Notes: generated by a model from the sequence alone, not told the origin. 64,000 nt of DNA from Actinomycetota bacterium (GCA_009699575.1 WLNY01000007.1:1-64000); one strand, 5' to 3'. Numbered from the stretch's first letter, positions 28,778 through 38,190 are shown. Program-made: numbers and translations.

Positions 28778-28815
28778 TTAATCGCACTAGGTTAGAAATA
28801 GTAAATTGTAAGAAC

Positions 28816-28851
28816 GGATGGAGACGGTGAAGAAATTCACCGTCTCCATCC
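28816..28851 (+). terminator. Strong 16-bp hairpin between livK and livH
   Basis: A perfect inverted repeat, arms 28816-28831 and 28836-28851, with a GAAA tetraloop. The sequence after it (CTTATACAG) has no run of T, so it is likely a partial terminator or 3'-end stabiliser of livK mRNA rather than a full stop. This fits far more binding protein than permease being made. Confidence 0.7.
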
Positions 28852-28874
28852 CTTATACAGAGTTGGGGTAGCTA

Positions 28875-29825
28875 ATGGATTTTGCACTTCTTCGTGATGC
28901 ATTTTGGGGGCTGACTTTTGATGGACTCGCCCTTGGTGCTATTTACGCTTTGATTTCGCTGGGCTACACCCTTGTGTATGGCGTTCTTCGCCTTATTAAC
29001 TTTGCACATTCTGAAGTATTTATGATTGGCACCTTCGCCTCCCTTGTTGCCTCTGGAATTATGGGTGTAAAGGTTGAGGATGATCCTCGTACCGGCTGGA
29101 AAATGGTTCTCACTCTTCTGGTCTGCCTTCTATTTTCAATGGCAGCGTCGGCAATCACAGCCGTGCTTGTTGAAATTGTTGCCTACCGCAGATTACGTCA
29201 AAGAGGAGCCACAAAACTAGCTACGTTGATTTCAGCAATTGGAGTTTCAATCTCTCTCGTCGAATTATTTAGAATTATTACTGACTCGCTTCCACGTGAA
29301 TTTCCAAGAATTATGGATAAGACTTTTCTATTTTCATATGCCGGTGCCGATATCCGTAACGATAAAGTCATTGTGATTGTTGCTGCCGGGGTAATGATGT
29401 TTGCACTTGAGCGCTTCATCAGTAAGTCACGGTATGGAAAAGGTATTCGCGCAGTATCCATGGATGAAACCACCGCCACATTGATGGGCGTTAACATCAA
29501 TCGAGTTATCACAGTGACATTCTTAGCTGGCGGATTGATGGCAGGCGCTGCAGCGTTCTTCTACATTCTTACTTACGAAAATACTTCATTCAAAGTCGGA
29601 TTCTTTCTCGGCATTAGTGCATTTACTGCCGCTGTTCTTGGGGGAATTGGAAATCTTAAAGGTGCCCTATTTGGTGGGTTCATGCTTGGAATTCTCGAGA
29701 CGTATACAAGCGCGGTATTTGGAACTGCTTGGAAGGCTGTAATTTCATTTTCAATTTTGGTTCTGGTCCTACTCATCAAGCCAACAGGCTTATTTGGTGA
29801 ATCAATCCAGCAAGCGAGGGTCTAA
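28875..29825 (+). CDS. livH: Branched-chain amino-acid ABC transporter permease, LivH type
   Basis: Inner-membrane permease of the Liv importer. 316 residues with about eight hydrophobic helices. Typical N-terminus FDGLALGAIYALISLGYTLVYGVLRLINFAHSEVFMIG, and the ABC-contact (EAA-like) region AVSMDETTATLMGVNINRVITVTF near 200. The C-terminal AVLGGIGNLKGALFGGFMLG is diagnostic. ATG 28875 lies 23 bases after the hairpin; its stop overlaps the livM start by one base. Confidence 0.94.
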   Translation: MDFALLRDAFWGLTFDGLALGAIYALISLGYTLVYGVLRLINFAHSEVFMIGTFASLVASGIMGVKVEDDPRTGWKMVLTLLVCLLFSMAASAITAVLVEIVAYRRLRQRGATKLATLISAIGVSISLVELFRIITDSLPREFPRIMDKTFLFSYAGADIRNDKVIVIVAAGVMMFALERFISKSRYGKGIRAVSMDETTATLMGVNINRVITVTFLAGGLMAGAAAFFYILTYENTSFKVGFFLGISAFTAAVLGGIGNLKGALFGGFMLGILETYTSAVFGTAWKAVISFSILVLVLLIKPTGLFGESIQQARV

Positions 29826-30889
29826 TGGCTGATAAGAAGCATAAATTTAACTTGCGTGATCACGCTGCTGATTTCTGGGATGCATCACCACGCTGGCGCA
29901 AAGTATCGCTTTCATTCCTATTCATAGCGATTTGTTATGCGCTTCCATTTCTTAACAACCCTCTGATTAATACTCCAGGTTCTGATTTTCAATCAGTCCT
30001 CTTCTATCCAGTAGGAATGTATGTGTTGATGGCAATTGGCCTCAACATAGTTGTCGGAAAAAGTGGATTGCTTGATTTGGGTTATGTAGCGTTCTTTGCA
30101 ATAGGCGCATACACAATGGCGATTCTTGGAACCAAAACATCCTTAAACTTCTGGGAAATTTTACCTATCGGTATGGGATTTGCGATGCTGGCTGGAGTAT
30201 TACTTGGCACGCCTACTCTTCGCCTGCGTGGAGATTATCTTGCTATCGTGACACTTGGTTTTGGTGAAATTGTTCGTATTGTTGCTGTCAACACTGACGC
30301 AATTGGTGGGCCACGAGGTATCGCTGGTATCCCAACGCCGCCAGATATTTTCAATGCAAAGTTCACAATCCTTGATCCAAAACCTTATTACTGGCTACTT
30401 CTAACCTTCACGCTCTTGATGATTTGGGTAGTTCGCCGAATGGCTGCTCGTCGTCCAGGACGAGCGTGGGATGCAATCCGTCAGGATGACGATGTTGCCC
30501 AGTTAATGGGCGTAAATACATTGAAGTACAAAGTTTGGGCATTCGTGTTGGGAGCTGCCGTGGCTGGAGTTGGTGGAGTCATTTATGCTTCACAGATTCT
30601 TTCAATTGTTCCAGACCAATTTAATCTCAACGTTTCAATTCTCATTCTCGCATGCGTTGTTTTTGGTGGAATTGGAAATGTGTGGGGCGTAATTTTAGGA
30701 GCAGCCCTACTGGCATTTACTCCCGAAAGAATTCGTTTTCTCAGCCAACCTCGTATTTTAGTATTTGGCGTCGCACTGGTAGTGATGATGAATCTTCGCC
30801 CCGATGGAGTCCTACCGAAAAAGAAGCGCGAACATTTTGATCCTGATTGGCACACGATTGAAGAGTCAGGCGAAGGGGAGATTAAATAA
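29825..30889 (+). CDS. livM: Branched-chain amino-acid ABC transporter permease, LivM type
   Basis: Second membrane subunit of the Liv importer, partner of LivH. 354 residues. A charged N-terminal extension (about 30 residues) is followed by about nine hydrophobic segments. LivM motifs are IGLNIVVGKSGLLDLGYVAFFAIGAYT near 77, LRLRGDYLAIVTLGFGEIVRI near 135 and the ABC-contact stretch WDAIRQDDDVAQLMGVN near 215. The C-terminus is a charged cytoplasmic tail. Start ATG shares a base with the livH stop. Confidence 0.94.
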   Translation: MADKKHKFNLRDHAADFWDASPRWRKVSLSFLFIAICYALPFLNNPLINTPGSDFQSVLFYPVGMYVLMAIGLNIVVGKSGLLDLGYVAFFAIGAYTMAILGTKTSLNFWEILPIGMGFAMLAGVLLGTPTLRLRGDYLAIVTLGFGEIVRIVAVNTDAIGGPRGIAGIPTPPDIFNAKFTILDPKPYYWLLLTFTLLMIWVVRRMAARRPGRAWDAIRQDDDVAQLMGVNTLKYKVWAFVLGAAVAGVGGVIYASQILSIVPDQFNLNVSILILACVVFGGIGNVWGVILGAALLAFTPERIRFLSQPRILVFGVALVVMMNLRPDGVLPKKKREHFDPDWHTIEESGEGEIK

Positions 30890-31665
30890 TGAGTGAGAAA
30901 TTGCTAGAACTAAAAAATGTCACTATGAAATTTGGTGGCGTGACTGCGCTCAATGAAGTTAATTTCTCCGTTTCAAAAGGTGAAATCGCTGCCCTGATTG
31001 GTCCCAATGGCGCTGGTAAGACAACCGTCTTTAACGTCGTAACTGGTGTGTATAAGCCGACATCGGGTGAAGTGAATTTCAACGGTGTTTCTGTTGTTGG
31101 TCGCAAGCGTTATCAAGTGACAAAAATGGGAATCGCTCGAACATTTCAAAACATTCGTCTCTTTGGCGAGAGTACTGCCTTGGAAAATGTTGTCACTGGC
31201 GCAGATGTTCATTCCAAATCAGGTGTTGTAGGAGCGATTTTTGGAACACCTCGATCACGCCGCGAAGAAGCCGCAGCTCTTGAAAGAGGCCTTGAGCTTC
31301 TAGAGTTCATGGGTCTTCGCCATCGCGCTGGTCAACTTGGAAAGAACTTGCCATACGGAGACCAGCGTCGACTTGAGATTGCTCGAGCCCTAGCTACGAA
31401 TCCACAATTACTGCTTCTTGACGAACCAGCTGCTGGTTTTAATCCAGCAGAAAAAGTCGCTCTAGCTGAGACGATTCGCAAAATTCGCGATGCCGGATAC
31501 ACCGTACTTCTCATCGAGCATGACATGTCTTTGATTATGGGAATCTCTGACCGAGTTGCAGTATTAGATTTCGGGCAAAAAATTGCTGATGATCTTCCAT
31601 CAATTGTTCAAAATGACCCTCGAGTAATCGAGGCCTATCTAGGAGCACCTGCTGATGCGTCTTGA
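30889..31665 (+). CDS. livG: Branched-chain amino-acid ABC transporter ATPase, LivG type
   Basis: One of the two ATPases that power the Liv importer. 258 residues. Walker A GPNGAGKTT (near 38), Q-loop ARTFQNIRLF, the signature region LPYGDQRRLEIARAL (LivG proteins use this variant in place of LSGGQ), Walker B LLLLDEPAAGFNP and switch His in LLIEHDMSLI. The YGDQRR form and the GFNPAE continuation separate it from LivF. Overlaps livF by 11 bases. Confidence 0.95.
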   Translation: MSEKLLELKNVTMKFGGVTALNEVNFSVSKGEIAALIGPNGAGKTTVFNVVTGVYKPTSGEVNFNGVSVVGRKRYQVTKMGIARTFQNIRLFGESTALENVVTGADVHSKSGVVGAIFGTPRSRREEAAALERGLELLEFMGLRHRAGQLGKNLPYGDQRRLEIARALATNPQLLLLDEPAAGFNPAEKVALAETIRKIRDAGYTVLLIEHDMSLIMGISDRVAVLDFGQKIADDLPSIVQNDPRVIEAYLGAPADAS

Positions 31666-32374
31666 AATTAAAGATCTTCACGTTCACTATGGCAAGATCG
31701 AAGCCATCAAGGGCATCAGCATTGTTGTTAACGAGGGCGAGATTGTTACGCTCATTGGCGCCAATGGCGCTGGTAAAACTACGATGCTCAAAACCATCTC
31801 GGGACTTCGAAAAGTCTCCAGTGGTCAGATTATTTTTAACGGTGAAGATATTTCAAAGATGCCAGCGCATAAGCGCGCTGATCTTGGGTTATCACAAGCA
31901 CCGGAGGGACGCGGAATTTTCCCTGGAATGAGCGTTCTTGAAAACCTGGAAATGGGTAAGTACAACCGTAAAGATAGAAAAATTGAAATGAAGGAAGATC
32001 TTGACAAGGTTTATCATCTTTTCCCAAGACTACTCGAACGCTCTAAGCAGGCCGGTGGCACACTCTCGGGTGGAGAACAGCAGATGTTGGCTATTGGCCG
32101 GGCGTTGATGGCGCGCCCAAAAGTTCTTTTATTAGATGAACCATCCATGGGACTTGCACCTCTCATGATTGCCAATATCTTTAATATCATTACTGAAATT
32201 AATAAAACTGGCGTCACGATTTTATTGGTTGAGCAAAATGCGCAGCAAGCGCTCCAACGTGCACACCGTGCGTATGTCCTTGAAGTGGGTCACGTTGTAA
32301 AAGAGGCTAAAGCTTCTGACCTTCTCAACGATCCTGCAGTTCGCGCCGCGTATCTTGGAACCGGTGCTCACTAA
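31655..32374 (+). CDS. livF: Branched-chain amino-acid ABC transporter ATPase, LivF type
   Basis: Second ATPase of the Liv importer, forming a heterodimer with LivG. 239 residues. Walker A GANGAGKTT (near 36), the LivF-typical ADLGLSQAPEGRGIFPGMSVLENL region, signature LSGGEQQMLAIGRAL (near 137), Walker B LLLLDEPSMGLAP and H-loop LLVEQNAQQAL. Ends the liv operon, six bases from the convergent thioesterase gene; no terminator is visible there. Confidence 0.95.
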   Translation: MRLEIKDLHVHYGKIEAIKGISIVVNEGEIVTLIGANGAGKTTMLKTISGLRKVSSGQIIFNGEDISKMPAHKRADLGLSQAPEGRGIFPGMSVLENLEMGKYNRKDRKIEMKEDLDKVYHLFPRLLERSKQAGGTLSGGEQQMLAIGRALMARPKVLLLDEPSMGLAPLMIANIFNIITEINKTGVTILLVEQNAQQALQRAHRAYVLEVGHVVKEAKASDLLNDPAVRAAYLGTGAH

Positions 32375-32380
32375 GTGGGT

Positions 32381-32827
32381 TTATCTGGGCGCAAGAATTA
32401 AGCAAGTGATACGGGCAGTGCAGGTTCGCTGCCCGTCTTCATTTGTGATGACTATTTCGTAGCAGCACATTGTTTTTCCAAGCGAAACAGCCGTCGCGAC
32501 ACCAGTGACATAGCCACTTGTTGCAGATTTATGGTGAGTTGCATTGATATCAACACCAACAATTCGACGTGTGGGGCCTGCATGAAGTTGAGTCCCAATC
32601 GAGCCGAGGCTCTCAGCGAGGACAACGTTTGCACCACCATGAAGGAGTCCGATTGGTTGTGTGTTCCCTTCGACAGGCATACGCGCAACCAAACGTTGAG
32701 GTGAGGCCTCCAGAATTTCAATACCCATCTTCTTATCGAGTGCACCAATCCCACGCTCTCGAATTAGTTCAAGGAAATTCTTCTCTTCATCTGCTGGAGT
32801 CATGCGCGCAAGTCTAACTTGTTCCAT
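32381..32827 (-). CDS. PaaI-type hotdog thioesterase
   Basis: 148 residues, a single hotdog-fold acyl-CoA thioesterase domain. LLHGGANVVLAESLGSIGT (near 62-80) contains the HGG loop and the Glu/Asp position used in catalysis, and INATHHKSATSGYVTGVA is the second strand motif. Substrate is probably an aromatic or medium acyl-CoA such as a menaquinone-pathway or detoxified CoA ester; this cannot be settled from sequence. Lies between two plus-strand units, convergent with livF and divergent from polA. Its start codon shares a base with the proposed polA -10 box. Confidence 0.85.
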   Translation of the reverse strand: MEQVRLARMTPADEEKNFLELIRERGIGALDKKMGIEILEASPQRLVARMPVEGNTQPIGLLHGGANVVLAESLGSIGTQLHAGPTRRIVGVDINATHHKSATSGYVTGVATAVSLGKTMCCYEIVITNEDGQRTCTARITCLILAPR

Positions 32828-32832
32828 AAGAT
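32827..32832 (+). promoter_or_regulatory. Candidate -10 box for polA (leaderless arrangement)
   Basis: TAAGAT followed by six bases (GCGACC) and the polA ATG at 32839. The first base is also the first base of the start codon of the divergent thioesterase gene, so polymerase sitting here would cover both starts. Confidence 0.45.
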
Positions 32833-32838
32833 GCGACC

Positions 32839-35424
32839 ATGACCAAACGCCTTTTACTCATAGACGGTCATTCCATGGCGTACCGTGCATTTTTTGCCCT
32901 ACCTGCTGAGAATTTCACAACTGCCCAAGGACAGCACACGAATGCGATTTATGGCTTTGCCACCATGATGATTTCGCTTCTGAAAGAAGAGAAGCCAACC
33001 CACGTAGCTGTGGCATTTGATGTCTCCCGCAAGACTTTTAGGTCGGAAATATTTCCTGACTACAAAGCCAATCGAGCCAAGACCCCTGATGAGTTTCGAT
33101 CTCAAATGTCATTTCTACACGACCTCGTGAGTGCATTTGGAATTAATCAATTCGAACTCGAAGGATATGAAGCAGATGACATCATCGCAACAATTACGAA
33201 GAGGGCCGAAAGCGATGGTTTTGACGTTCTCATTTGCACGGGAGATAGAGATAGTTTCCAGTTAGTAAATTCAAAGACAACAGTTCTCTATCCAAAGCGC
33301 GGAGTCAGCGAGATGTCTCGAATGACTCCGGAAGCGGTGCAAGAAAAATACGGAATGACTCCCGTGCAATATCCAGATTTTGCAGCACTTCGCGGAGACC
33401 CAAGTGATAACTTGCCTTCGATTCCTGGGGTGGGGGAGAAGACCGCATCGAAATGGATCATCGAACACGGGTCATTGCAGGATTTACTTTCCAATGTAGA
33501 TACGATCGGCGGAAAAGTAGGTCAGTCTCTACGCGATTCCATTGATAATGTGATTCGAAATCGTGAGTTGACTCAACTGGTTCATGACGCGCCGATTACA
33601 TTCGATCTCGATTCACTCAAGTGGGATGGCCCTAACGAAACTCTGGTGACTCCACTCTTCGATGAATTAGAGTTTCGAACTCTGAAAGATCGTCTTGCCC
33701 CATTAATGCAGGGAACATCTAAGAAAGTTCCAACAGTTGAAATGAGTTTATTTATTTCCGAGATAGATCCGCATGTACTTACTGCCGATGAAGCGAGTGA
33801 GAAAATTGCGAATCACCAGGGTGAGATATCTATTTACTTTGAATTACATGACGAAGTTATACATAGATATGCAGTTGCGCTCTCATCGACAGAGGCGTTT
33901 TTAGTTCATTCATCCGAGATGGGTCCGTGGGCAAGCGATGCATCTGTGCAAAAGATTGCTCATGACGCGAAAGCCATAGCAAGAAATGTTGCATTCGATG
34001 GAGTTGTATTTGATACAGCCCTTGCTGCATATCTTGTCAATCCGGGAGTGCGAACCCAAGAACTTGGAGATCTACTCGAGCGATGGGGAAATGGCAATAC
34101 CATCAATGCATCAAGCATCGAAGATAGCTTATTAACAAGTGCTGCTTCGCTCTTTAGTTTGAGAGAATCACTCACGAAAGAATTACACGAAAGAAATTTA
34201 ACCGAACTTTTTCTCACGCTCGAATTACCTATTGCGAAGCTCCTGGCTCTTATGGAAAAGAGGGGAATCGCTGTAGATCGCAAGTCACTTGAAAAGTTAG
34301 CAATGTTTTTTGAGGGTGAAGTTAATCGAGAGACAAAGGCGGCACACGCTTCAGTCGGTCATGAATTTAACGTTGCCTCGCCAAAGCAATTGCAGGTTGT
34401 TCTCTTTGATGAATTGAAATTACCTAAGACCAAAAAAATTAAAACTGGGTACACAACAGATGCTGACGCGTTGGCTTGGTTATTTGCAACTTCTAAGCAT
34501 CCACTTCTTGAATCTCTCCTTCGCATTCGAGAGACCAAGAAATTGGGCACAACAGTGGAAGGCCTAATTTCAGAGATTGCACAGGACGCTCGAATACACA
34601 CTCACTTTGCCCAGACTGTCGCCGCGACGGGTCGACTCTCTTCAGTGGGCCCGAATCTTCAAAACATTCCGGTTAGATCCGAAGAGGGTCGAAAAATACG
34701 AGAGTGCTTCATCGCTGGCGATGGATACGAATCACTTCTTACTGCGGATTATTCTCAAATCGAAATGCGCATCATGGCCCATTTATCAAATGACGCCAAT
34801 CTCCTGGCAGCTTTTGAATCAGGGGAGGACCTGCACGCAACCATTGCTGCAGAAGTTTTTGGAGTGAAGCCAACTGATGTCGATCCTGAGATGCGCCGGC
34901 AAATCAAGGCTATGTCATACGGTCTTGCCTACGGACTGAGTTCCTACGGTCTGGCCATGCAGTTAGATCTCACACCACCTGCAGCGCAAGAACTCATGGA
35001 TAAATATTTCCTTCGATTCGGTGGAATTCGCGATTACTTGCACAGCGTTGTTGAAGCTGCACGCAAGGTTGGGTACACCGAAACGGTTATGGGACGCAGG
35101 CGCTATCTGCCTGACTTACTCCACGATAACCGACAAAGGAGAGAAGTTGCCGAGAGAATGGCTCTCAACGCACCGATTCAAGGATCAGCTGCCGACATCA
35201 TCAAAAAAGCGATGCTCAATGTTCAGGGCGCCATTGAAAGAGAGAAATTAAAATCACGACTTCTCTTGCAAGTCCATGATGAATTAATCCTTGAAGTTTT
35301 CAAGGGAGAAGAAGAGAAATTATCTGACCTTGTGAAAAAGGAAATGGGGTCTGCGTTCCCACTTCGTGCGCCGTTAGATGTCAGCGTCGGAATCGGCATG
35401 TCCTGGAATGAAGCGGCGCATTAA
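32839..35424 (+). CDS. polA: DNA polymerase I
   Basis: Repair and Okazaki-fragment polymerase. 861 residues. An N-terminal 5'-3' exonuclease (LLIDGHSMAYRAFFAL; YEADDIIAT; TGDRDSFQLV; GDPSDNLPSIPGVGEKTA) spans about 1-290. The middle 3'-5' exonuclease-like domain (about 300-470) lacks recognisable DxE/Dx metal ligands, so it is probably inactive in proofreading, as known for other actinobacterial Pol I. Polymerase motifs follow: A with D637 (TADYSQIEMR), B (RRQIKAMSYGLAYG) and C (V812-H-D-E815). Gene has no Shine-Dalgarno; TAAGAT six bases before the ATG. Confidence 0.96.
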   Translation: MTKRLLLIDGHSMAYRAFFALPAENFTTAQGQHTNAIYGFATMMISLLKEEKPTHVAVAFDVSRKTFRSEIFPDYKANRAKTPDEFRSQMSFLHDLVSAFGINQFELEGYEADDIIATITKRAESDGFDVLICTGDRDSFQLVNSKTTVLYPKRGVSEMSRMTPEAVQEKYGMTPVQYPDFAALRGDPSDNLPSIPGVGEKTASKWIIEHGSLQDLLSNVDTIGGKVGQSLRDSIDNVIRNRELTQLVHDAPITFDLDSLKWDGPNETLVTPLFDELEFRTLKDRLAPLMQGTSKKVPTVEMSLFISEIDPHVLTADEASEKIANHQGEISIYFELHDEVIHRYAVALSSTEAFLVHSSEMGPWASDASVQKIAHDAKAIARNVAFDGVVFDTALAAYLVNPGVRTQELGDLLERWGNGNTINASSIEDSLLTSAASLFSLRESLTKELHERNLTELFLTLELPIAKLLALMEKRGIAVDRKSLEKLAMFFEGEVNRETKAAHASVGHEFNVASPKQLQVVLFDELKLPKTKKIKTGYTTDADALAWLFATSKHPLLESLLRIRETKKLGTTVEGLISEIAQDARIHTHFAQTVAATGRLSSVGPNLQNIPVRSEEGRKIRECFIAGDGYESLLTADYSQIEMRIMAHLSNDANLLAAFESGEDLHATIAAEVFGVKPTDVDPEMRRQIKAMSYGLAYGLSSYGLAMQLDLTPPAAQELMDKYFLRFGGIRDYLHSVVEAARKVGYTETVMGRRRYLPDLLHDNRQRREVAERMALNAPIQGSAADIIKKAMLNVQGAIEREKLKSRLLLQVHDELILEVFKGEEEKLSDLVKKEMGSAFPLRAPLDVSVGIGMSWNEAAH

Positions 35425-35430
35425 TTAAAT

Positions 35431-36657
35431 CTATTGGTTAGTTGTCGCGTTATCCTTCATTGCTTGGAGATCTTCATCTTTAGTTGGAATTCGATCTGCT
35501 GCTGCGAGGCGCCCACGACCGATCGTCAAAATTAAAAAGCCGATTCCGATACACACGCTCGTTGTTGCAAGACATGTACGAGGTGAGTAAGTGTCAGAAA
35601 TCCAACCACCCATGGCGGCTCCCAGTGACATCAAAGTTCCCTCCACACTCCACAGCCACCCCATCATGGCCGTCGGAGATCCCTTGGGGCGAATCGCCTC
35701 CATCACTTCCCAGTAGAAAACTTGAATAGCTCCACCGACGAGTCCCAACGCTGCGCCAGCTAAAGCCATCGACCAACCCGGGTATGTAAAGGCAATCGGA
35801 ATGGAGACAATAAACCAGGCTGCATATGTTTTGCGGAGAGTGGAAAGCGCTGGTCTGTTTTTTGAAACAAGCCCAGCAAGCAGTCCACCGACTACGTTAG
35901 CTACACCCATTGCTCCAAATATCCATGCAGTTCTTTGTGGAAAGCCTTCCAATGTTGAAAACGCTGGAACGGCTACGTCAAAGAGTCCCCAACCAAAACC
36001 AATGAAGCACCCTTCAATCATGAGAAGTTGCAATGGTTTATGTTTCCAAATGGGCGCGTGATCTTTCGCTTTCTTCTCGGGAATCCAATTACGCGAAACG
36101 TTTGTGAGTCCCAATGACCCACCACCGATGAGCATTAAAATTGCTGCAGTAGAAAGTGCGCTCCCAGGATGGTTCGACAAAGCGAGCGCAGTAGCAACAA
36201 CAGGGCCGATCACGCCCGCGAAATTCATGACAGCGGTATCTGCGGCATATGCAACGCGCAAGAAATCTGGCGGCACAACTTCCTTCCACAGTGGGCGAAT
36301 CGACAAGTTAATCGGAGGAGCGCTAAAACCCAAGACGAGAGCAGTCGCAAGAATGAGGTTTTTATCGTGCATGGAGTTAAGCGCAAAGAGAAGAGTTGCA
36401 TAACCAGGTACAAAAATTCGAAGTGGCCATTTTTGCCCAAAGGTATCCATGATGGTTCCGCGAAGTCCTGCAGTTGCTGCGCCTGCCAAAGAATTGAGGC
36501 CAATGGCCAAACCCGCAATCGCTATAGAATTAGTCTCTTGCTGGGCTTTAAAGAAAATAGAGAGACCAATCATCCCGTAGGCAATTCGTGCAGGAAGGGC
36601 AGCGAGCACCAAGACCCAGGCATTAGGGAAAGCAAAGAGTTCTTTATAGCGATTCAT
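35431..36657 (-). CDS. Major facilitator superfamily transporter
   Basis: 408 residues with about 12 hydrophobic segments and the short basic loops expected of MFS proteins. Sequence around GLRGTIMDTFGQKWPLRIF (near 65) corresponds to the loop-2/3 region, but the classical GXXXDRXGRR motif is degenerate. The substrate is unknown; it may be an efflux protein, as many single MFS genes are. It sits on the minus strand between polA and rpsA, ending six bases from the polA stop. A TAGAAT box (36667-36672, minus strand) lies nine bases before its ATG, implying a near-leaderless message. Confidence 0.82.
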   Translation of the reverse strand: MNRYKELFAFPNAWVLVLAALPARIAYGMIGLSIFFKAQQETNSIAIAGLAIGLNSLAGAATAGLRGTIMDTFGQKWPLRIFVPGYATLLFALNSMHDKNLILATALVLGFSAPPINLSIRPLWKEVVPPDFLRVAYAADTAVMNFAGVIGPVVATALALSNHPGSALSTAAILMLIGGGSLGLTNVSRNWIPEKKAKDHAPIWKHKPLQLLMIEGCFIGFGWGLFDVAVPAFSTLEGFPQRTAWIFGAMGVANVVGGLLAGLVSKNRPALSTLRKTYAAWFIVSIPIAFTYPGWSMALAGAALGLVGGAIQVFYWEVMEAIRPKGSPTAMMGWLWSVEGTLMSLGAAMGGWISDTYSPRTCLATTSVCIGIGFLILTIGRGRLAAADRIPTKDEDLQAMKDNATTNQ

Positions 36658-36712
36658 TTCGGGGTGATTCTAGCCTTGGAAACCACATGTTCGCGCGTAG
36701 TCATTGCCCGAA

Positions 36713-36742
36713 TTGACCCCTGTAAGGCTCAAACCGTACGCT
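36713..36742 (+). promoter_or_regulatory. Probable rpsA promoter
   Basis: TTGACC (36713-36718), 18-base spacer, TACGCT (36737-36742). Transcription would begin near 36749, giving a pyrimidine-rich leader of about 36 bases with ACGGAG ahead of the TTG start. The best sigma-70-type promoter in the window. Confidence 0.55.
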
Positions 36743-36784
36743 TACCCCTTCTATCCCTTCTACTAACTATCCCTACGGAGCACC

Positions 36785-38173
36785 TTGACTACATCACCAG
36801 TAATTGCAGTAAATGACATCGGATCAGCAGCTGACTTTCTAGCTGCAATCGAAGGAACAATTAGAAATTTTAATGACGGCGACCTCGTTGAAGGAACCGT
36901 AGTTCAAATTGACCGCGAAGAAGTTTTGGTCGATATCGGATACAAAACTGAAGGAGTAATCCCTTCTCGTGAACTTTCGATCCGTCACGATGCAGATCCG
37001 AACGACATTGTAAAAGTTGGCGACAAAGTTGAAGCTCTCGTTCTTCAAAAAGAGGATAAAGAGGGTCGCCTGATTCTTTCCAAGAAGCGCGCACAGTACG
37101 AACGCGCATGGGGAGATATTGAAGGCAAGAAAGAGCGCGATGAAGTTGTGGTTGGAACAGTTATTGAAGTTGTTAAGGGTGGACTTATCGTTGATATCGG
37201 GTTGCGTGGCTTCTTGCCAGCTTCCCTAGTTGAGATGCGTCGCGTTCGCGATCTCACCCCTTACATCGGCAAGCAGGTTGAAGCTCGAATTATCGAACTC
37301 GATAAGAATCGCAACAACGTTGTACTTTCACGTCGCGCATTCCTAGAACAGACTCAATCCGAATCTCGCACGACTTTCCTAAGCCAATTGCAAAAGGGTC
37401 AAGTTCGCACAGGCGTTGTGTCATCTATCGTGAACTTCGGTGCATTCGTTGACCTTGGTGGCGTAGATGGACTCGTTCACGTCTCAGAACTTTCATGGAA
37501 GCACATTGATCATCCAGGCGAGGTTGTTGAAGTTGGAGATGAAGTTACCGTTGAAGTTCTCGAAGTTGATTTCGAGCGCGAGCGTGTTTCGCTTTCACTC
37601 AAGGCAACCCAAGAAGATCCATGGCAGGCATTTGCTCGCACCCACACAATTAATCAAGTTGTGCCAGGTGTTGTGACCAAGCTCGTTCCATTCGGTGCAT
37701 TTATTCGTGTACACGAAGGAATCGAAGGTCTTGTTCATATCTCAGAATTGGCCGAACGCCATGTTGAGATTCCAGAGCAGGTTGTACAAGTTGATGATGA
37801 ACTATTCGTGAAGATTATTGATATCGATCTAGAACGTCGTCGCATCTCACTTTCTCTCAAGCAAGCTAATGAAGGCCACGAGGTTGAGATTGAAGCATTT
37901 GATCCAACTCAATATGGAATGGCTGCTCGTTACGATGCAGAAGGAAACTTCATCTACCCAGAAGGTTTCGATGTAGATTCACAAGAGTGGAAGCCAGGCT
38001 TTGAGACACAGCGCGAAGAGTGGGAGCGTCAATACGCTCAAGCTCAAGAGCGTTTCATGGCTCACAAGAAGCAAAAGGCTGAAGCAAAGGCCGCTGATGC
38101 AGCAGCAGAAGATGCTCCAGTTGAGGCATATGTGACATCAACACCTGAGCCAGAGGCAACACCAGAAGCGTAA
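36785..38173 (+). CDS. rpsA: 30S ribosomal protein S1
   Basis: mRNA-binding ribosomal protein. 462 residues with four S1 RNA-binding repeats (about 32-105, 120-188, 205-275 and 290-362), each with the VxGVV..IVxFGAFVDLGG-type core, most clearly repeats 3 and 4. The first two are more diverged, and the Ala/Glu/Pro-rich C-terminal tail is actinobacterial in style. TTG start at 36785 preceded by ACGGAG; no nearby ATG gives a better N-terminus. Own promoter upstream and strong terminator downstream make it a single-gene unit. Biased codon choice fits high expression. Confidence 0.95.
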   Translation: MTTSPVIAVNDIGSAADFLAAIEGTIRNFNDGDLVEGTVVQIDREEVLVDIGYKTEGVIPSRELSIRHDADPNDIVKVGDKVEALVLQKEDKEGRLILSKKRAQYERAWGDIEGKKERDEVVVGTVIEVVKGGLIVDIGLRGFLPASLVEMRRVRDLTPYIGKQVEARIIELDKNRNNVVLSRRAFLEQTQSESRTTFLSQLQKGQVRTGVVSSIVNFGAFVDLGGVDGLVHVSELSWKHIDHPGEVVEVGDEVTVEVLEVDFERERVSLSLKATQEDPWQAFARTHTINQVVPGVVTKLVPFGAFIRVHEGIEGLVHISELAERHVEIPEQVVQVDDELFVKIIDIDLERRRISLSLKQANEGHEVEIEAFDPTQYGMAARYDAEGNFIYPEGFDVDSQEWKPGFETQREEWERQYAQAQERFMAHKKQKAEAKAADAAAEDAPVEAYVTSTPEPEATPEA

Positions 38174-38190
38174 TTAATTTCTACCTTATT

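Noticed and set aside
36169-36816. 215-residue plus-strand frame opposite the MFS gene
   Set aside because: Antisense of a convincing membrane transporter; composition is rich in Lys, Arg, Cys and Ser with no domain, and it runs into rpsA out of frame.
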